Shown here: piece after piece, positions 8,390-16,362 of the stretch
How the letters are laid out: each line of letters opens with the position of its first letter
Position numbering within the stretch: the first letter of the stretch is position 1
NCBI RefSeq assembly: GCF_001476655.1
Contig: NZ_LDRT01000046.1
Span: 1-36,281, forward strand
Direction: 5' to 3'
Source: Microbacterium testaceum
GTDB taxonomy: Bacteria > Actinomycetota > Actinomycetes > Actinomycetales > Microbacteriaceae
Length of the DNA stretch: 36,281 nt
The notes under the pieces: model-generated
What the model was told of the DNA's origin: nothing
Databases searched by the model: none
The model's input: the letters and a program-made list of their open reading frames with translations, nothing else
Translations under genes and position numbers: made by a program

Positions 8390-9108
8390 CGCTCGCCGAA
8401 CCCGTCCTCGATCAGAGCCTGCAGCTCTGTCAGCGCCGCCTGTGCCGCGGGCCCGGTCGCGCTGACACGGACTCTCGAGCCTTGGCGGATGCCGAGAGCC
8501 ATGAGCGCCAACAGGCTGCGGCCGGAGATCTCCTCGGACCCCGTGTCGAGATCGGCGATGCGCACGTCGGCGTCGTAGCGCGACGCGGCCTTGACGAAAG
8601 TGGCGGCCGGACGAGCGTGCAGCCCCGAGGGGTTGGTGACGACCGCCTCGAAGGACGCCTCTGCCCCGCCTCTCTCGGTTGCGGATGCCGATACCTCGGT
8701 GTCATCGTCTTCCCCGAGCTGTGTCCGCTTGGCCTCCACGGCCCGGGCGCACTCGGTGGCGACCGTGTCGAGGTCGGCGCCGCCCGCCGCCGTGACCACC
8801 GCGGCGACGAGACCTTCGACGAACGGCGCCGGACTCAGCCGGACGCGGCCGGGCTCGGCGACGAACTCCCGCGCGGTCTCCGCGCTGAGGATCGCGGAGC
8901 CGAGGTCCATCAACACGAGCACGCCGTCGCCGCTGTCGGCCGACTCGATCGCGGCGGCGATGGCCACGGCATCCGTCCCGAGGTCACCGTCGGGTCCGCC
9001 GGCGGCGACGCGCACCGTGGGAGGGTTCTCACCGCCCATCTGCAGGGCCAGCTCGACCGCGGCATCGGCGAGGGCGCGCGAGTGCGAGACCGCCACGAGC
9101 CCGATCAC
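8386..9108 (-). CDS. dhaM: Dihydroxyacetone kinase phosphotransferase subunit DhaM, EIIA-HPr fusion
   Basis: DhaM relays phosphate from the PTS to the ADP bound on DhaL. Residues 1 to about 130 are a mannose-type EIIA domain with the phosphorylatable His in VAVSHSRAL (His9). Residues from about 152 to 240 are a complete HPr domain with the active-site signature NPSGLHARPAA (His164). The GTG start at 9108 overlaps the dhaL stop in a GTGA junction, so translation is coupled; the longer open frame upstream is only dhaL read in another frame. Unlike the well-known E. coli DhaM, no enzyme I-like domain follows, so a general EI elsewhere must phosphorylate it. It is last in dhaK-dhaL-dhaM. Confidence 0.92.
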   Translation of the reverse strand: MIGLVAVSHSRALADAAVELALQMGGENPPTVRVAAGGPDGDLGTDAVAIAAAIESADSGDGVLVLMDLGSAILSAETAREFVAEPGRVRLSPAPFVEGLVAAVVTAAGGADLDTVATECARAVEAKRTQLGEDDDTEVSASATERGGAEASFEAVVTNPSGLHARPAATFVKAASRYDADVRIADLDTGSEEISGRSLLALMALGIRQGSRVRVSATGPAAQAALTELQALIEDGFGER

Positions 9109-9743
9109 GCGGCGTCCGCCAGCGCGTCGCGCAGCGCCTCGAGAAGGAGCGTCGCCGAGGTGGCACCCGGGTCGAGGTGTCCCGCGCTGCGCTCGCCGAG
9201 GTAGCTTGCGCGGCCCTTGCGCGCGACGAGCGGCTCGGTGGCGTCGCGTCCGCGGGCGGCGGCCTCGGCGGCGGCCTGCGCGGCGGTGGCGGCGTCGGCA
9301 CCGTCGGCGGCGGCGGCGTCCCACGCGTCGAGCGCGGGGGAGAGGGCGTCGATCATCGTCTTGTCGCCGAGTTCCGCCTTGCCGCGGGCGACGACCCCCT
9401 CCACGCCGGCGCGGAGGGCCGCGCCCAGAGTCGCGGCATCCACGTCGTCCGAGGACAACGCGGGCCCCATCCGGAGGAAGAACGTCCCGTAGAGGGGGCC
9501 GCTCGCTCCGCCGACGGAGGAGACGAGCGTCATGCCGACGGTCTTGAACAGCTCGACGGCGCTCGCCGGGGCGGGATCGAGCTTCGCCACCACGGCGTCC
9601 AGACCCCGTGCCATGTTCGATCCGTGGTCGGCGTCACCGATCTCGGAGTCCAGACGCGTCAGCTCGTCCTTGTGCTGCTGGACCGCGTCGCGGAACGCGC
9701 GGATCCAGGAGACGAGGTCGGCGGTCGACACGGCGCGGCTCAT
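9105..9743 (-). CDS. dhaL: Dihydroxyacetone kinase ADP-binding subunit DhaL
   Basis: DhaL carries a permanently bound ADP that is re-phosphorylated by DhaM and gives its phosphate to the dihydroxyacetone held on DhaK. The 212-residue length is normal. The nucleotide/Mg site signature LDSEIGDADHGSNMARG lies at about residues 30-46, with SSVGGASGPLYGTFF and GDKTMIDALSPA further on, and GHLDPGATSATLLLEAL near the C-terminus. The ATG at 9743 overlaps the dhaK stop as ATGA, and its own stop overlaps the dhaM GTG, so the three subunits are coupled in translation. Confidence 0.95.
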   Translation of the reverse strand: MSRAVSTADLVSWIRAFRDAVQQHKDELTRLDSEIGDADHGSNMARGLDAVVAKLDPAPASAVELFKTVGMTLVSSVGGASGPLYGTFFLRMGPALSSDDVDAATLGAALRAGVEGVVARGKAELGDKTMIDALSPALDAWDAAAADGADAATAAQAAAEAAARGRDATEPLVARKGRASYLGERSAGHLDPGATSATLLLEALRDALADAA

Positions 9744-10735
9744 GCGCCCCACCGCAGGCCCGGGGTCACGACCGGCGCGTCCCACAGGCGCAGCATCTCG
9801 TCGTCGGCCTTCACCACCGTGAGCGACGCCCCGGCCATGTCGAGGCTCGTGATGTAGTCGCCGATGAGGACGCGCTGCACGTCGATTCCCGCCTCCGCCA
9901 GCAGGGGCGCGATCTCTCCGTAGAGCAGGTACTGCTCGATCAGCGGCGTGCCGCCGAGCCCCGACAGCAGCACGATGGCGGGCCCGACCGGGTCGCCGAA
10001 GTCGTGGACGATCGGGTCGACCATGAGCTTCGCGATCTCGTGAGCGGATGCCAGCTTCACGCGCGAGCGGCCGGGTTCGCCGTGGATGCCGACTCCCACC
10101 TCCATCTCGTCGTCGGGGAGCTCGAAGGTGGGGCGTCCCGCGGCGGGGACTGTGCAGCTGGTCAGGGCGACGCCCATCGAGCGGCCGGCCGCGGACACGC
10201 GTCGGGCGAGCGCGGCGACAGCGGCGAGGTCGGCACCCTCCTCGGCCAGCGCACCCACGATCTTCTCGAGCACCACCGTGGTCCCCGTGCCGCGACGGCC
10301 CGCGGTCCACGTGGAATCCTGCACGGCGACGTCGTCGGCCACCACGACCGCCTCGACCTGCACGCCCTCCGCGGCGGCGAGTTCGGCGGCCATCTCGAAG
10401 TTCAGCACGTCGCCGGTGTAGTTCTTCACGATGTGGAGGACACCCGCACCCGAATCGACCGCCTGGGTAGCGGCGAGCACCTGATCGGGGGTGGGCGAGG
10501 TGAAGACCTCGCCGGCGGCGGCCGCGTCGAGCATGCCGCGACCGACGAACCCGCCGTGCAACGGCTCGTGGCCGGAACCGCCGCCCGACACCAGCGCGAC
10601 TTTGCCCCCGGGCGTCGGTTCGGCCCGCCGGATCACGCGGTTCTCGGCGTCGACGCGGAGCTCGGGATAGGCGGCCTCGATGCCCCGCAGGGCCTCGGCC
10701 AGCACGTCTGCCGGGTCGTTGACGAACTTCTTCAC
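9740..10735 (-). CDS. dhaK: Dihydroxyacetone kinase substrate-binding subunit DhaK
   Basis: DhaK binds dihydroxyacetone as a hemiaminal on a histidine and receives the phosphate from DhaL to form dihydroxyacetone phosphate. The 331-residue protein has [16 protein letters not shown] at about residues 50-65, [15 protein letters not shown] at 104-118, and the covalent His in GVGIHGEPG at residue 218. The start is GTG at 10735 with GGAGG a few bases upstream. It is first in the dhaKLM operon, behind a recognisable promoter. The presence of DhaM rather than a fused ATP-dependent kinase shows this is the PTS-dependent type. Confidence 0.96.
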   Translation of the reverse strand: MKKFVNDPADVLAEALRGIEAAYPELRVDAENRVIRRAEPTPGGKVALVSGGGSGHEPLHGGFVGRGMLDAAAAGEVFTSPTPDQVLAATQAVDSGAGVLHIVKNYTGDVLNFEMAAELAAAEGVQVEAVVVADDVAVQDSTWTAGRRGTGTTVVLEKIVGALAEEGADLAAVAALARRVSAAGRSMGVALTSCTVPAAGRPTFELPDDEMEVGVGIHGEPGRSRVKLASAHEIAKLMVDPIVHDFGDPVGPAIVLLSGLGGTPLIEQYLLYGEIAPLLAEAGIDVQRVLIGDYITSLDMAGASLTVVKADDEMLRLWDAPVVTPGLRWGA

Positions 10736-10755
10736 GGTGCCTCCTCGTCGTGGCG

Positions 10756-10809
10756 GTGACGGTTCGGGCCGTCACTCCCGACGATGCTCGCCACGCGCCT
10801 GCGCGTCAA
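10756..10809 (-). promoter_or_regulatory. Candidate promoter and +1 palindrome of the dhaKLM operon
   Basis: On the minus strand TTGACG (10809-10804) is followed after 17 nt by CATCGT (10786-10781). The predicted start near 10774 falls on a perfect 7-bp inverted repeat, GTGACGG (10756-10762) with CCGTCAC (10769-10775) and a 6-nt spacer. A palindrome at +1 is a classic repressor-operator position. It does not resemble the repeat in the glpD/regulator gap, so the regulator may be a different protein. Confidence 0.4.
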
Positions 10810-10821
10810 GGAGGAAAAGTG

Positions 10822-11571
10822 TCAGAGTCGCTCGTGGGGGAGGACCTGCTTGATGCGCTCGAGGGGGTTCTGCGCCGGCGCCTCGTTGTAGGCGTTCGCG
10901 AGCTCCTGCTCGCTGAGGGCGTGGATGGCGGCCATGATCTCGTCCGTCGCTCCACGGCGGGCGCGGCCCGAGGTCGCGGGACCGTGGGGAGAAAGGTCGA
11001 GGGGCTCGCCGAAGCGGACCGTGATGCGCTCTTTCGTCGTGGGGATCTTTGCGCCGACCGGCATGACCTTGTCGGTGCCGATGAGGCCCACGGGCACGAC
11101 AGGGGCTCCGGTCTGCAGGGCGAGGAAGGCGACGCCGGTGCGGCCCTTGTAGAGACGCCCGTCCAGGGAACGGGTCCCCTCGGGGTAGAGGGCGACGGCG
11201 CGGCCGTCCTCGAGGAGGGCGCGCTGCTGGTCGAGGGCGTCGAGGGCCTTCTGCCCGGCCCCCCGCTCGACGGGGATCGCGCCGATCGCGGTGAAGAACT
11301 GCCGCGAGGCCCACTTCTCGAAGTACGCCGACTTGGCCATGAAGTGCACCGGGCGAGGGGCCGCCACGGGGATCGCGATCGAGTCGATGAACGACAGGTG
11401 ATTGCTCGCGAAGATCACCGGCCCGGTACGCGGGACGTTCTCGCGTCCCTCGACGCGCGGGCGGTAGACCGCCCGGGCGAGCGGGGCGATCAGCGAACGC
11501 CCGAGGACGTACGTCGCGCCCATCTGCTGCGGCACGGCGGCGGGGGTCTCGGCGGGCACGTCGGAACTCAC
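10822..11571 (-). CDS. 1-acyl-sn-glycerol-3-phosphate acyltransferase (PlsC family)
   Basis: The 249-residue product belongs to the membrane-associated lysophospholipid acyltransferases, which move an acyl chain onto lysophosphatidic acid in phospholipid synthesis. The catalytic HX4D motif is NHLSFID (His58, Asp63). The acceptor-binding motif is ALYPEGTRS (about residues 128-135), followed by GRTGVAFLAL and APVVPVGLIG. The GTG start at 11571 is preceded at 6 nt by TAATCT (complement of 11578-11583), so the mRNA is probably leaderless. Several PlsC-like paralogues are usual in actinobacteria, so the exact substrate is uncertain. Confidence 0.88.
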   Translation of the reverse strand: MSSDVPAETPAAVPQQMGATYVLGRSLIAPLARAVYRPRVEGRENVPRTGPVIFASNHLSFIDSIAIPVAAPRPVHFMAKSAYFEKWASRQFFTAIGAIPVERGAGQKALDALDQQRALLEDGRAVALYPEGTRSLDGRLYKGRTGVAFLALQTGAPVVPVGLIGTDKVMPVGAKIPTTKERITVRFGEPLDLSPHGPATSGRARRGATDEIMAAIHALSEQELANAYNEAPAQNPLERIKQVLPHERL

Positions 11572-11682
11572 CCGTCGAGATTACTCGCCGCCGCATGCCC
11601 GGTCGCGCATGGGGACTCCCAGCCGCGGCTAAGACGGATGCGCCAGGATGGGGCTTCCCTGTCTTTCTTCGAGAGGTTCTCC

Positions 11683-12645
11683 GTGCGCTTCCGCCCGATC
11701 GCTTCCCTGTCCGTCGCCGCCGTCGCGGTGCTGCTGCTGGCCGGGTGCGCCGGTTCCTCCGACGACAGCCAGACGCCGGATGCCAGCGCGAGCCCCGACG
11801 CGAGCCAGTGCCAGACGCCGTTCACCGGCGACGTGCCCGCCGGCCTCGAGGTGTCCGGCGACTTCCAGGGAGCCGTCACGGTGACCCGTCCCGACGGGTT
11901 CGCGCCGACCGCGATCCAGCGCAGCACGCTCATTCCGGGCACCGGCGACGAGGTCAAGCCCGGCGACCTCGTGAAGGCGAACTACACCGTGATCGACGCG
12001 TCGACCGGCGAGGTCGCGCTCGACACGCTCAAGAGCGACCCCGCGGGCATGGACATGATCGTCAATGCGCAGCAGATCTTCGGCGCCGCGGTGTCGTGCG
12101 TCCCCATCGGCTCGCGGACCGTCTCGACCTTCCCGGCGGGAACGCTGGGCGAGGGCTCGCCCGCCTACATCCTCGTGGCCGACTCGATCTCCGAGCTGCC
12201 CACGCGCGCGGAGGGCACCGAGGTGGCTCCCGTCGACGGCATGCCGACGGTGACCTTCGCCGACAACGGCGCCCCGACCATCACGGTCCCCAGCACGCCG
12301 GCTCCCACGCAGACGCGTATCGAGAACCTCCGCCAGGGCACGGGCGATGTCGTGAACCCCGGTGACACGGTCATCGTGCAGTACACCGGCGTCCTGTACG
12401 ACGGCGGCACCGTGTTCGATTCGAGCTGGGACAAGGGTGCGCCGACGCAGTTCGCGACGACCGACGTCGTCCCGGGCTTCAAGCAGGCGCTCGAGGGGCA
12501 GACGGTCGGCTCGCAGGTCGTCGCCGTGATCCCTCCCGCGGACGGCTACGGCGATCAGGCCAAGGGCTCGATCCCGGCCGGGTCCACGCTCGTGTTCGTC
12601 GTCGACATCCTCGGCGTCCAGCACGCGGCTCCCGCCGCTCAGTAG
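11683..12645 (+). CDS. Lipoprotein FKBP-type peptidyl-prolyl isomerase with two FKBP-like domains
   Basis: The 320-residue product begins with a lipoprotein signal peptide ending in the lipobox LLAGC (Cys22), followed by an Asp/Ser-rich linker, so it should be anchored outside the membrane. The C-terminal domain (about 215-315) is a recognisable FKBP fold with GDTVIVQYTGVLYDGGTVFD, VVPGFKQALEGQTVGS and PPADGYG. A weaker copy lies at about residues 75-180: it starts with GTGDEVKPGDLVKANYTV, but its active-site positions are replaced. The GTG at 11683 follows GAGAGG by 7 nt; the frame is open far upstream without support. It probably assists folding of exported proteins. The stop codon is part of the dxr -10 box. 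Confidence 0.9.
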   Translation: MRFRPIASLSVAAVAVLLLAGCAGSSDDSQTPDASASPDASQCQTPFTGDVPAGLEVSGDFQGAVTVTRPDGFAPTAIQRSTLIPGTGDEVKPGDLVKANYTVIDASTGEVALDTLKSDPAGMDMIVNAQQIFGAAVSCVPIGSRTVSTFPAGTLGEGSPAYILVADSISELPTRAEGTEVAPVDGMPTVTFADNGAPTITVPSTPAPTQTRIENLRQGTGDVVNPGDTVIVQYTGVLYDGGTVFDSSWDKGAPTQFATTDVVPGFKQALEGQTVGSQVVAVIPPADGYGDQAKGSIPAGSTLVFVVDILGVQHAAPAAQ

Positions 12646-12648
12646 GCT
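12643..12648 (+). promoter_or_regulatory. -10 element TAGGCT of a leaderless dxr promoter
   Basis: TAGGCT fits the TANNNT actinobacterial -10 and ends 6 nt before the dxr ATG, so transcription would start at or very near the A of the ATG. The first three bases are the stop codon of the FKBP gene. No convincing -35 was found. Confidence 0.5.
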
Positions 12649-12654
12649 GACGGG

Positions 12655-13737
12655 ATGCGCCGCGTCCTCCTCCTCGGTTCCACCGGTTCGATCGGCACGC
12701 AGGCGCTCGACGTCATCCGCGCGAACGCGGACCGCTTCGAGGTCGTCGGCCTCGCCGCCGGTTCCGACCGCGCCGGGGTCGAGGCCCAGGCGCGGGACTT
12801 CGGCGTCGAGCACATCGCGCTCGGCGCGATCGAGGCGGAGCAGCTCGTGCGCGACGTCGAGGCCGACGTGGTCGTCAACGGCATCACCGGCTCGGTGGGG
12901 CTCGGCCCCACCCTCGCGGCCCTCCAGACGGGGCGGACCCTCGCGCTGGCCAACAAGGAGTCGCTGATCGTCGGCGGGGAGCTCGTCACCGCTCTCGCCG
13001 CCCCCGGTCAGATCGTGCCGGTCGATTCCGAGCACTCGGCGATCGCGCAGGCCCTGCGGTCCGGAGAGGCGCACGAGGTGCGCCGGCTGGTGCTCACGGC
13101 ATCCGGAGGTCCCTTCCGCGGGCGCTCGCGTGAGCAGTTGCGGGGCGTCACTCCCGCCGAGGCGCTCGCGCACCCGACGTGGGACATGGGACGCGTCGTG
13201 ACGACGAACTCGGCGACGCTCGTCAACAAGGGCCTCGAGGTCATCGAGGCGCACCTGCTCTTCGACGTGCCGTACGACCGCATCGATGTCACCGTGCACC
13301 CCCAGTCGATCGTGCACTCGATGGTCGAGTTCGTCGACGGGTCGACGATCGCGCAGGCGTCACCGCCGGACATGCGTCTGCCGATCTCTCTCGGCCTCGA
13401 CTGGCCGCGCCGTGTCGCCGGCGTCGGCGCGCCGTTGGACTGGACGACCGCGAGCCAGTGGACCTTCGAGCCGCTCGACGAGGAGGCCTTCGGCTCGGTG
13501 GCGCTCGCCAAGAAGGTCGGGCGCGCCGGAGCGACCTACCCCGCGGTGTTCAACGCCGCGAACGAGCAGGCCGTCGACGCGTTCCACGAGGGGCGGCTGA
13601 GCTTCCTCGGCATCCTCGAGGTCGTCGACGCGGTCGTCGATCGCCACGAGGCGCCCGCGACGCTGACCCGCGAGTCGCTCGCCGAGGCCGAGGCCTGGGC
13701 ACGTCGGACCGCGGATGCCGTGATCTCGGCGCGCTGA
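12655..13737 (+). CDS. dxr: 1-deoxy-D-xylulose-5-phosphate reductoisomerase
   Basis: Dxr catalyses the second step of the MEP isoprenoid pathway, turning DXP into MEP with NADPH and a divalent metal. The 360-residue length is slightly short but complete. The NADPH loop is GSTGSIG (residues 8-14). The lid and active-site motifs are ALANKES (97-103), the metal ligands in PVDSEHSAI (Asp124, Glu126), LTASGGPFR and [12 protein letters not shown]. The ATG at 12655 lies 9 nt after the FKBP stop with no good Shine-Dalgarno site, consistent with a leaderless mRNA. The other MEP-pathway gene here, ispG, is 6 kb downstream. Confidence 0.97.
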   Translation: MRRVLLLGSTGSIGTQALDVIRANADRFEVVGLAAGSDRAGVEAQARDFGVEHIALGAIEAEQLVRDVEADVVVNGITGSVGLGPTLAALQTGRTLALANKESLIVGGELVTALAAPGQIVPVDSEHSAIAQALRSGEAHEVRRLVLTASGGPFRGRSREQLRGVTPAEALAHPTWDMGRVVTTNSATLVNKGLEVIEAHLLFDVPYDRIDVTVHPQSIVHSMVEFVDGSTIAQASPPDMRLPISLGLDWPRRVAGVGAPLDWTTASQWTFEPLDEEAFGSVALAKKVGRAGATYPAVFNAANEQAVDAFHEGRLSFLGILEVVDAVVDRHEAPATLTRESLAEAEAWARRTADAVISAR

Positions 13738-13743
13738 CCTCTT

Positions 13744-13763
13744 GCTCCTCCCCTCGGGGGAGC
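13744..13763 (+). terminator. Weak terminator candidate after dxr
   Basis: GCTCC (13744-13748) pairs with GGAGC (13759-13763), and CCC with GGG inside across a bulged T. The hairpin lies between the dxr stop and the MerR start on the same strand. The stem is short and has no T-tract. Confidence 0.3.
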
Positions 13764-13778
13764 GCTGAGACTGAGGAC

Positions 13779-14591
13779 ATGTTGCATATCGGAGAGTTCT
13801 CAGCCCTGACCGGCCTGACGGTCAAAGCCCTGCGTCATTACGACGAGCAGGGACTGCTCGCCCCCGCGCGGGTCGACGAAGCGAGCGGGCGCCGTTTCTA
13901 CGCACCGCGCCAGATCCGCGACGCTCTGACCATCCTCGCCCTGCGAGAGGCGGACGCGCCCCTGCCCGTGATCGCCCGCGTCCTCGACTCGCCGGGGAAC
14001 GTGGCTGCTCTGGAGGAGCAGCGCGAACGCGTGCTGAGGGAGCGGCGGCGCCACGACGCCGCGTTCGACGCGGTTCTGCAGACGCTCGCCACGCCTCCGG
14101 GCGAGATCGTCCTCGCGCGAAGGGAGGAGCCGGAGCAGGCATTCCTCGGCTATCCGCTCGCGACGGGCCCGCGGGCGGGAGCGGCGCGAGACGAGAGCAC
14201 GCACGACGGCGATGCTCGGGATGACGACGCATCCGACCTCTTCGCGCACGCCGGCGTCGACGTCAGCGACTCGCACTGGGTCGCCACGAGAGTCCGCGAT
14301 CACGAGACGCACGAGGTCACCCTGTGCTGGCCCGTGTCGAACGCCGGGGACGGGGACGACCTCCCGGGGTTCATCACGGGGGTGCTCCCGGCGCGAACGG
14401 AGCTTTTCGTGACACGCGGAACGGATGCCGCCGGGCTCCAGGATCTCGGATGGTACGCCGAGGCCTTGACGCGCCTGGTCGAGGCGCTCGCCGCGGAGCA
14501 CCGCCCGCATCGCGACGGGTTCCTGATGCGTTACCAGGTGAGCCCGACCGGGGCGGACTCCTGGAACATCGACCTATCAGTCATCGTCTGA
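13779..14591 (+). CDS. MerR-family transcriptional regulator with a GyrI-like C-terminal domain
   Basis: The 270-residue product begins with a MerR winged helix, MLHIGEFSALTGLTVKALRHYDEQGLL (written here as consecutive segments LHIGEFSALTGLTV and KALRHYDEQGLL), followed by a coiled-coil linker ending near residue 105. The rest resembles a GyrI/effector-binding domain as in multidrug-responsive MerR proteins. It has several Trp and acidic residues that could bind a ligand and no metal-binding cysteine cluster. The ATG at 13779 follows GAGG at good spacing; the longer open frame upstream overlaps dxr and is not supported. It lies between dxr and a convergent Mur ligase. Its target is unknown, and neither neighbour is an obvious drug-response gene. 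Confidence 0.85.
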   Translation: MLHIGEFSALTGLTVKALRHYDEQGLLAPARVDEASGRRFYAPRQIRDALTILALREADAPLPVIARVLDSPGNVAALEEQRERVLRERRRHDAAFDAVLQTLATPPGEIVLARREEPEQAFLGYPLATGPRAGAARDESTHDGDARDDDASDLFAHAGVDVSDSHWVATRVRDHETHEVTLCWPVSNAGDGDDLPGFITGVLPARTELFVTRGTDAAGLQDLGWYAEALTRLVEALAAEHRPHRDGFLMRYQVSPTGADSWNIDLSVIV

Positions 14592-14616
14592 GCCCGAGCC
14601 GTTCCCGGGCGCCCGG

Positions 14617-16275
14617 TCAGGAGGGGAAGTCGACCGGGCGCTCGGGGTCGGACGAGGGTGTGCTGTCGGGCGGATACGGCACGGGCCACTGCGGATCGGG
14701 CACGGCCCAGCCCGCGGCGCGCAGCGCCCGCCGCGACAGCTCGCGCGCCGAGTAGGGAGTGCGCACACCGCGGATGTCGCGGTAATCCTGGTGGCCGGGT
14801 CCGGCCCAGAGGATCGCGTCGCCGTCGCTCACCAGCTTCACGGCCTCGAGGATCGCGCGCTCGGGCGGGGTGAACTCGAGGATCTCGGCATCGGGCCGCG
14901 CGCGACGCGCGCCCTCGATGAGCACTTCGCGAATGGCATCCGGATTCTCGTGCCGGGGGTGATGGTCGGTGACGACGAGGATGTCGCTGCCGAGGACGGC
15001 GGTGCGCCCCATGTCGTGGCGTTTGGTGGCATCGCGGTCGCCGTCGGCGCCGAAGAGCATGACGACCGTGCCGGGGGTCACACGGCGGACCGCCGCGAGA
15101 GTCTTCTCGAACGCGTCGGGGGAGTGGCCGAAGTCGACGTAGACCGCGGGGCCCTCGGGGCCCGAGACGAGCTGGGTCCGCCCGGGGAGCGAGGCATCGA
15201 TGCGGCCGCCGTCGAGGGCCTCGACGAGGCGTTCCCACGCGTAGCCGGTCTCGAGCAGCATCACGATCGCGAGACCGGCGTTCGCGGCCATGTGCCGACC
15301 GATCACCGGAACCACGGTCGTGAGGGCGCGACCGTCGCGCGCGCGGAGGGTGAACTCCGTGCCCTCCTGGCGCTCGTCGACGATGTCGACCGTCCAGTCG
15401 GCGTCGGCGGAGGGATCCGCGGCGATCGCGGGGGTGACGATGGTGACCACGGGGATCTCGGCGCGGGCCGCGATCTCGGCACCCGCGGGGGAGTCGAGGC
15501 AGACGACCCCGCGCCGCGCGCGATCGGCGCGGAAGAGCGGAAGCTTCGCCTCGAAGTACTCGCGCATGTCGGCATAGTCGTCGAGGTGGTCGTGGGTGAG
15601 GTTGGTGAATCCCGCGACGTCGAAGACGAGACCGTCGACGCGGTGACGCGTGAGGGCCTGAGCGCTCACCTCGACCGCCACCGCCTCGACCCCCCGTTCC
15701 CGCATGAGCGCGAGAAGAGCGTGGAATTCGGATGCCTCGGGGGTCGTGAGCCGCGAGACGATGACCTCGCCCGCGATGTGCCGCTCCGCCGTCGACGACA
15801 GGCCCGTGACGACGCCCAGCTGACCGAGGATCCCCTCGAGCAGATGCGACACGCTCGTCTTGCCGTTCGTGCCGGTCGTGGCGAGCAGCCGGGGGATGTC
15901 GTCGCCCGGGCCGGTGCCGTACACCCACGCGGACAGGTCGCCGAGCAGCGCGCGCGGATCGTCGACGACCACGATCGGAAGACCCGCGGGACCCGCGATC
16001 TCGGCGCCGTCGGCGTCGGTGATGACGGCGACGGCTCCGCGCTCGGCGGCGGTCGCGGCGAACTCCGCTCCGTGACGGTTCACACCGCGGATGGCGACGA
16101 AGGCCTCTCCCGCGCGCAGATCGGCGGTCGCGAGCGTGATGCCCGTGAGAGTCGTCCCCTCGACCTCCCCGACGTGGCGAACGCCGAATCGACGGGCGAG
16201 CTCGGCGAGGTCGCGCTGGGGCGGACGCTCGGGCCGGAGCACGGGCGGGAGGTTCGGGGTGGCGTCGGTCGGCAT
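14617..16275 (-). CDS. MurE-like Mur ligase (UDP-MurNAc-tripeptide synthetase family), divergent paralogue
   Basis: Mur ligases join an amino acid to a UDP-MurNAc peptide with ATP. The 552-residue product has the three Mur domains: an N-terminal MurE-type UDP-binding region, the ATP loop TTGTNGKTS (residues 133-141), the position of the carbamylated lysine in YFEAKLPLF (Lys244), and a C-terminal domain from about residue 365. Key positions deviate from standard MurE: DFGHSPDA (381-388) for the usual DYAHTPDA, DHHPRHEN (437-444) where DNPR selects meso-diaminopimelate, and GPGHQDYRD for GKGHEDY. It may add a different third residue or act in another pathway. It stands alone, divergent from rseP. 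The ATG at 16275 is favoured; 16284 is an in-frame alternative. Confidence 0.8.
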   Translation of the reverse strand: MPTDATPNLPPVLRPERPPQRDLAELARRFGVRHVGEVEGTTLTGITLATADLRAGEAFVAIRGVNRHGAEFAATAAERGAVAVITDADGAEIAGPAGLPIVVVDDPRALLGDLSAWVYGTGPGDDIPRLLATTGTNGKTSVSHLLEGILGQLGVVTGLSSTAERHIAGEVIVSRLTTPEASEFHALLALMRERGVEAVAVEVSAQALTRHRVDGLVFDVAGFTNLTHDHLDDYADMREYFEAKLPLFRADRARRGVVCLDSPAGAEIAARAEIPVVTIVTPAIAADPSADADWTVDIVDERQEGTEFTLRARDGRALTTVVPVIGRHMAANAGLAIVMLLETGYAWERLVEALDGGRIDASLPGRTQLVSGPEGPAVYVDFGHSPDAFEKTLAAVRRVTPGTVVMLFGADGDRDATKRHDMGRTAVLGSDILVVTDHHPRHENPDAIREVLIEGARRARPDAEILEFTPPERAILEAVKLVSDGDAILWAGPGHQDYRDIRGVRTPYSARELSRRALRAAGWAVPDPQWPVPYPPDSTPSSDPERPVDFPS

Positions 16276-16362
16276 CTCGTCCATTGTCTCATCCGGTCTC
16301 GCACAGACAGGGCATCGCCGTCGCACGGGTGCTTCAAAGGGCGGCGGCGGTATCGTCGGCGG

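Noticed and set aside
9105..10775. Single 556-codon frame covering dhaL and dhaK
   Set aside because: The upstream part is dhaK in the wrong frame. DhaL begins at the ATG overlapping the dhaK stop.
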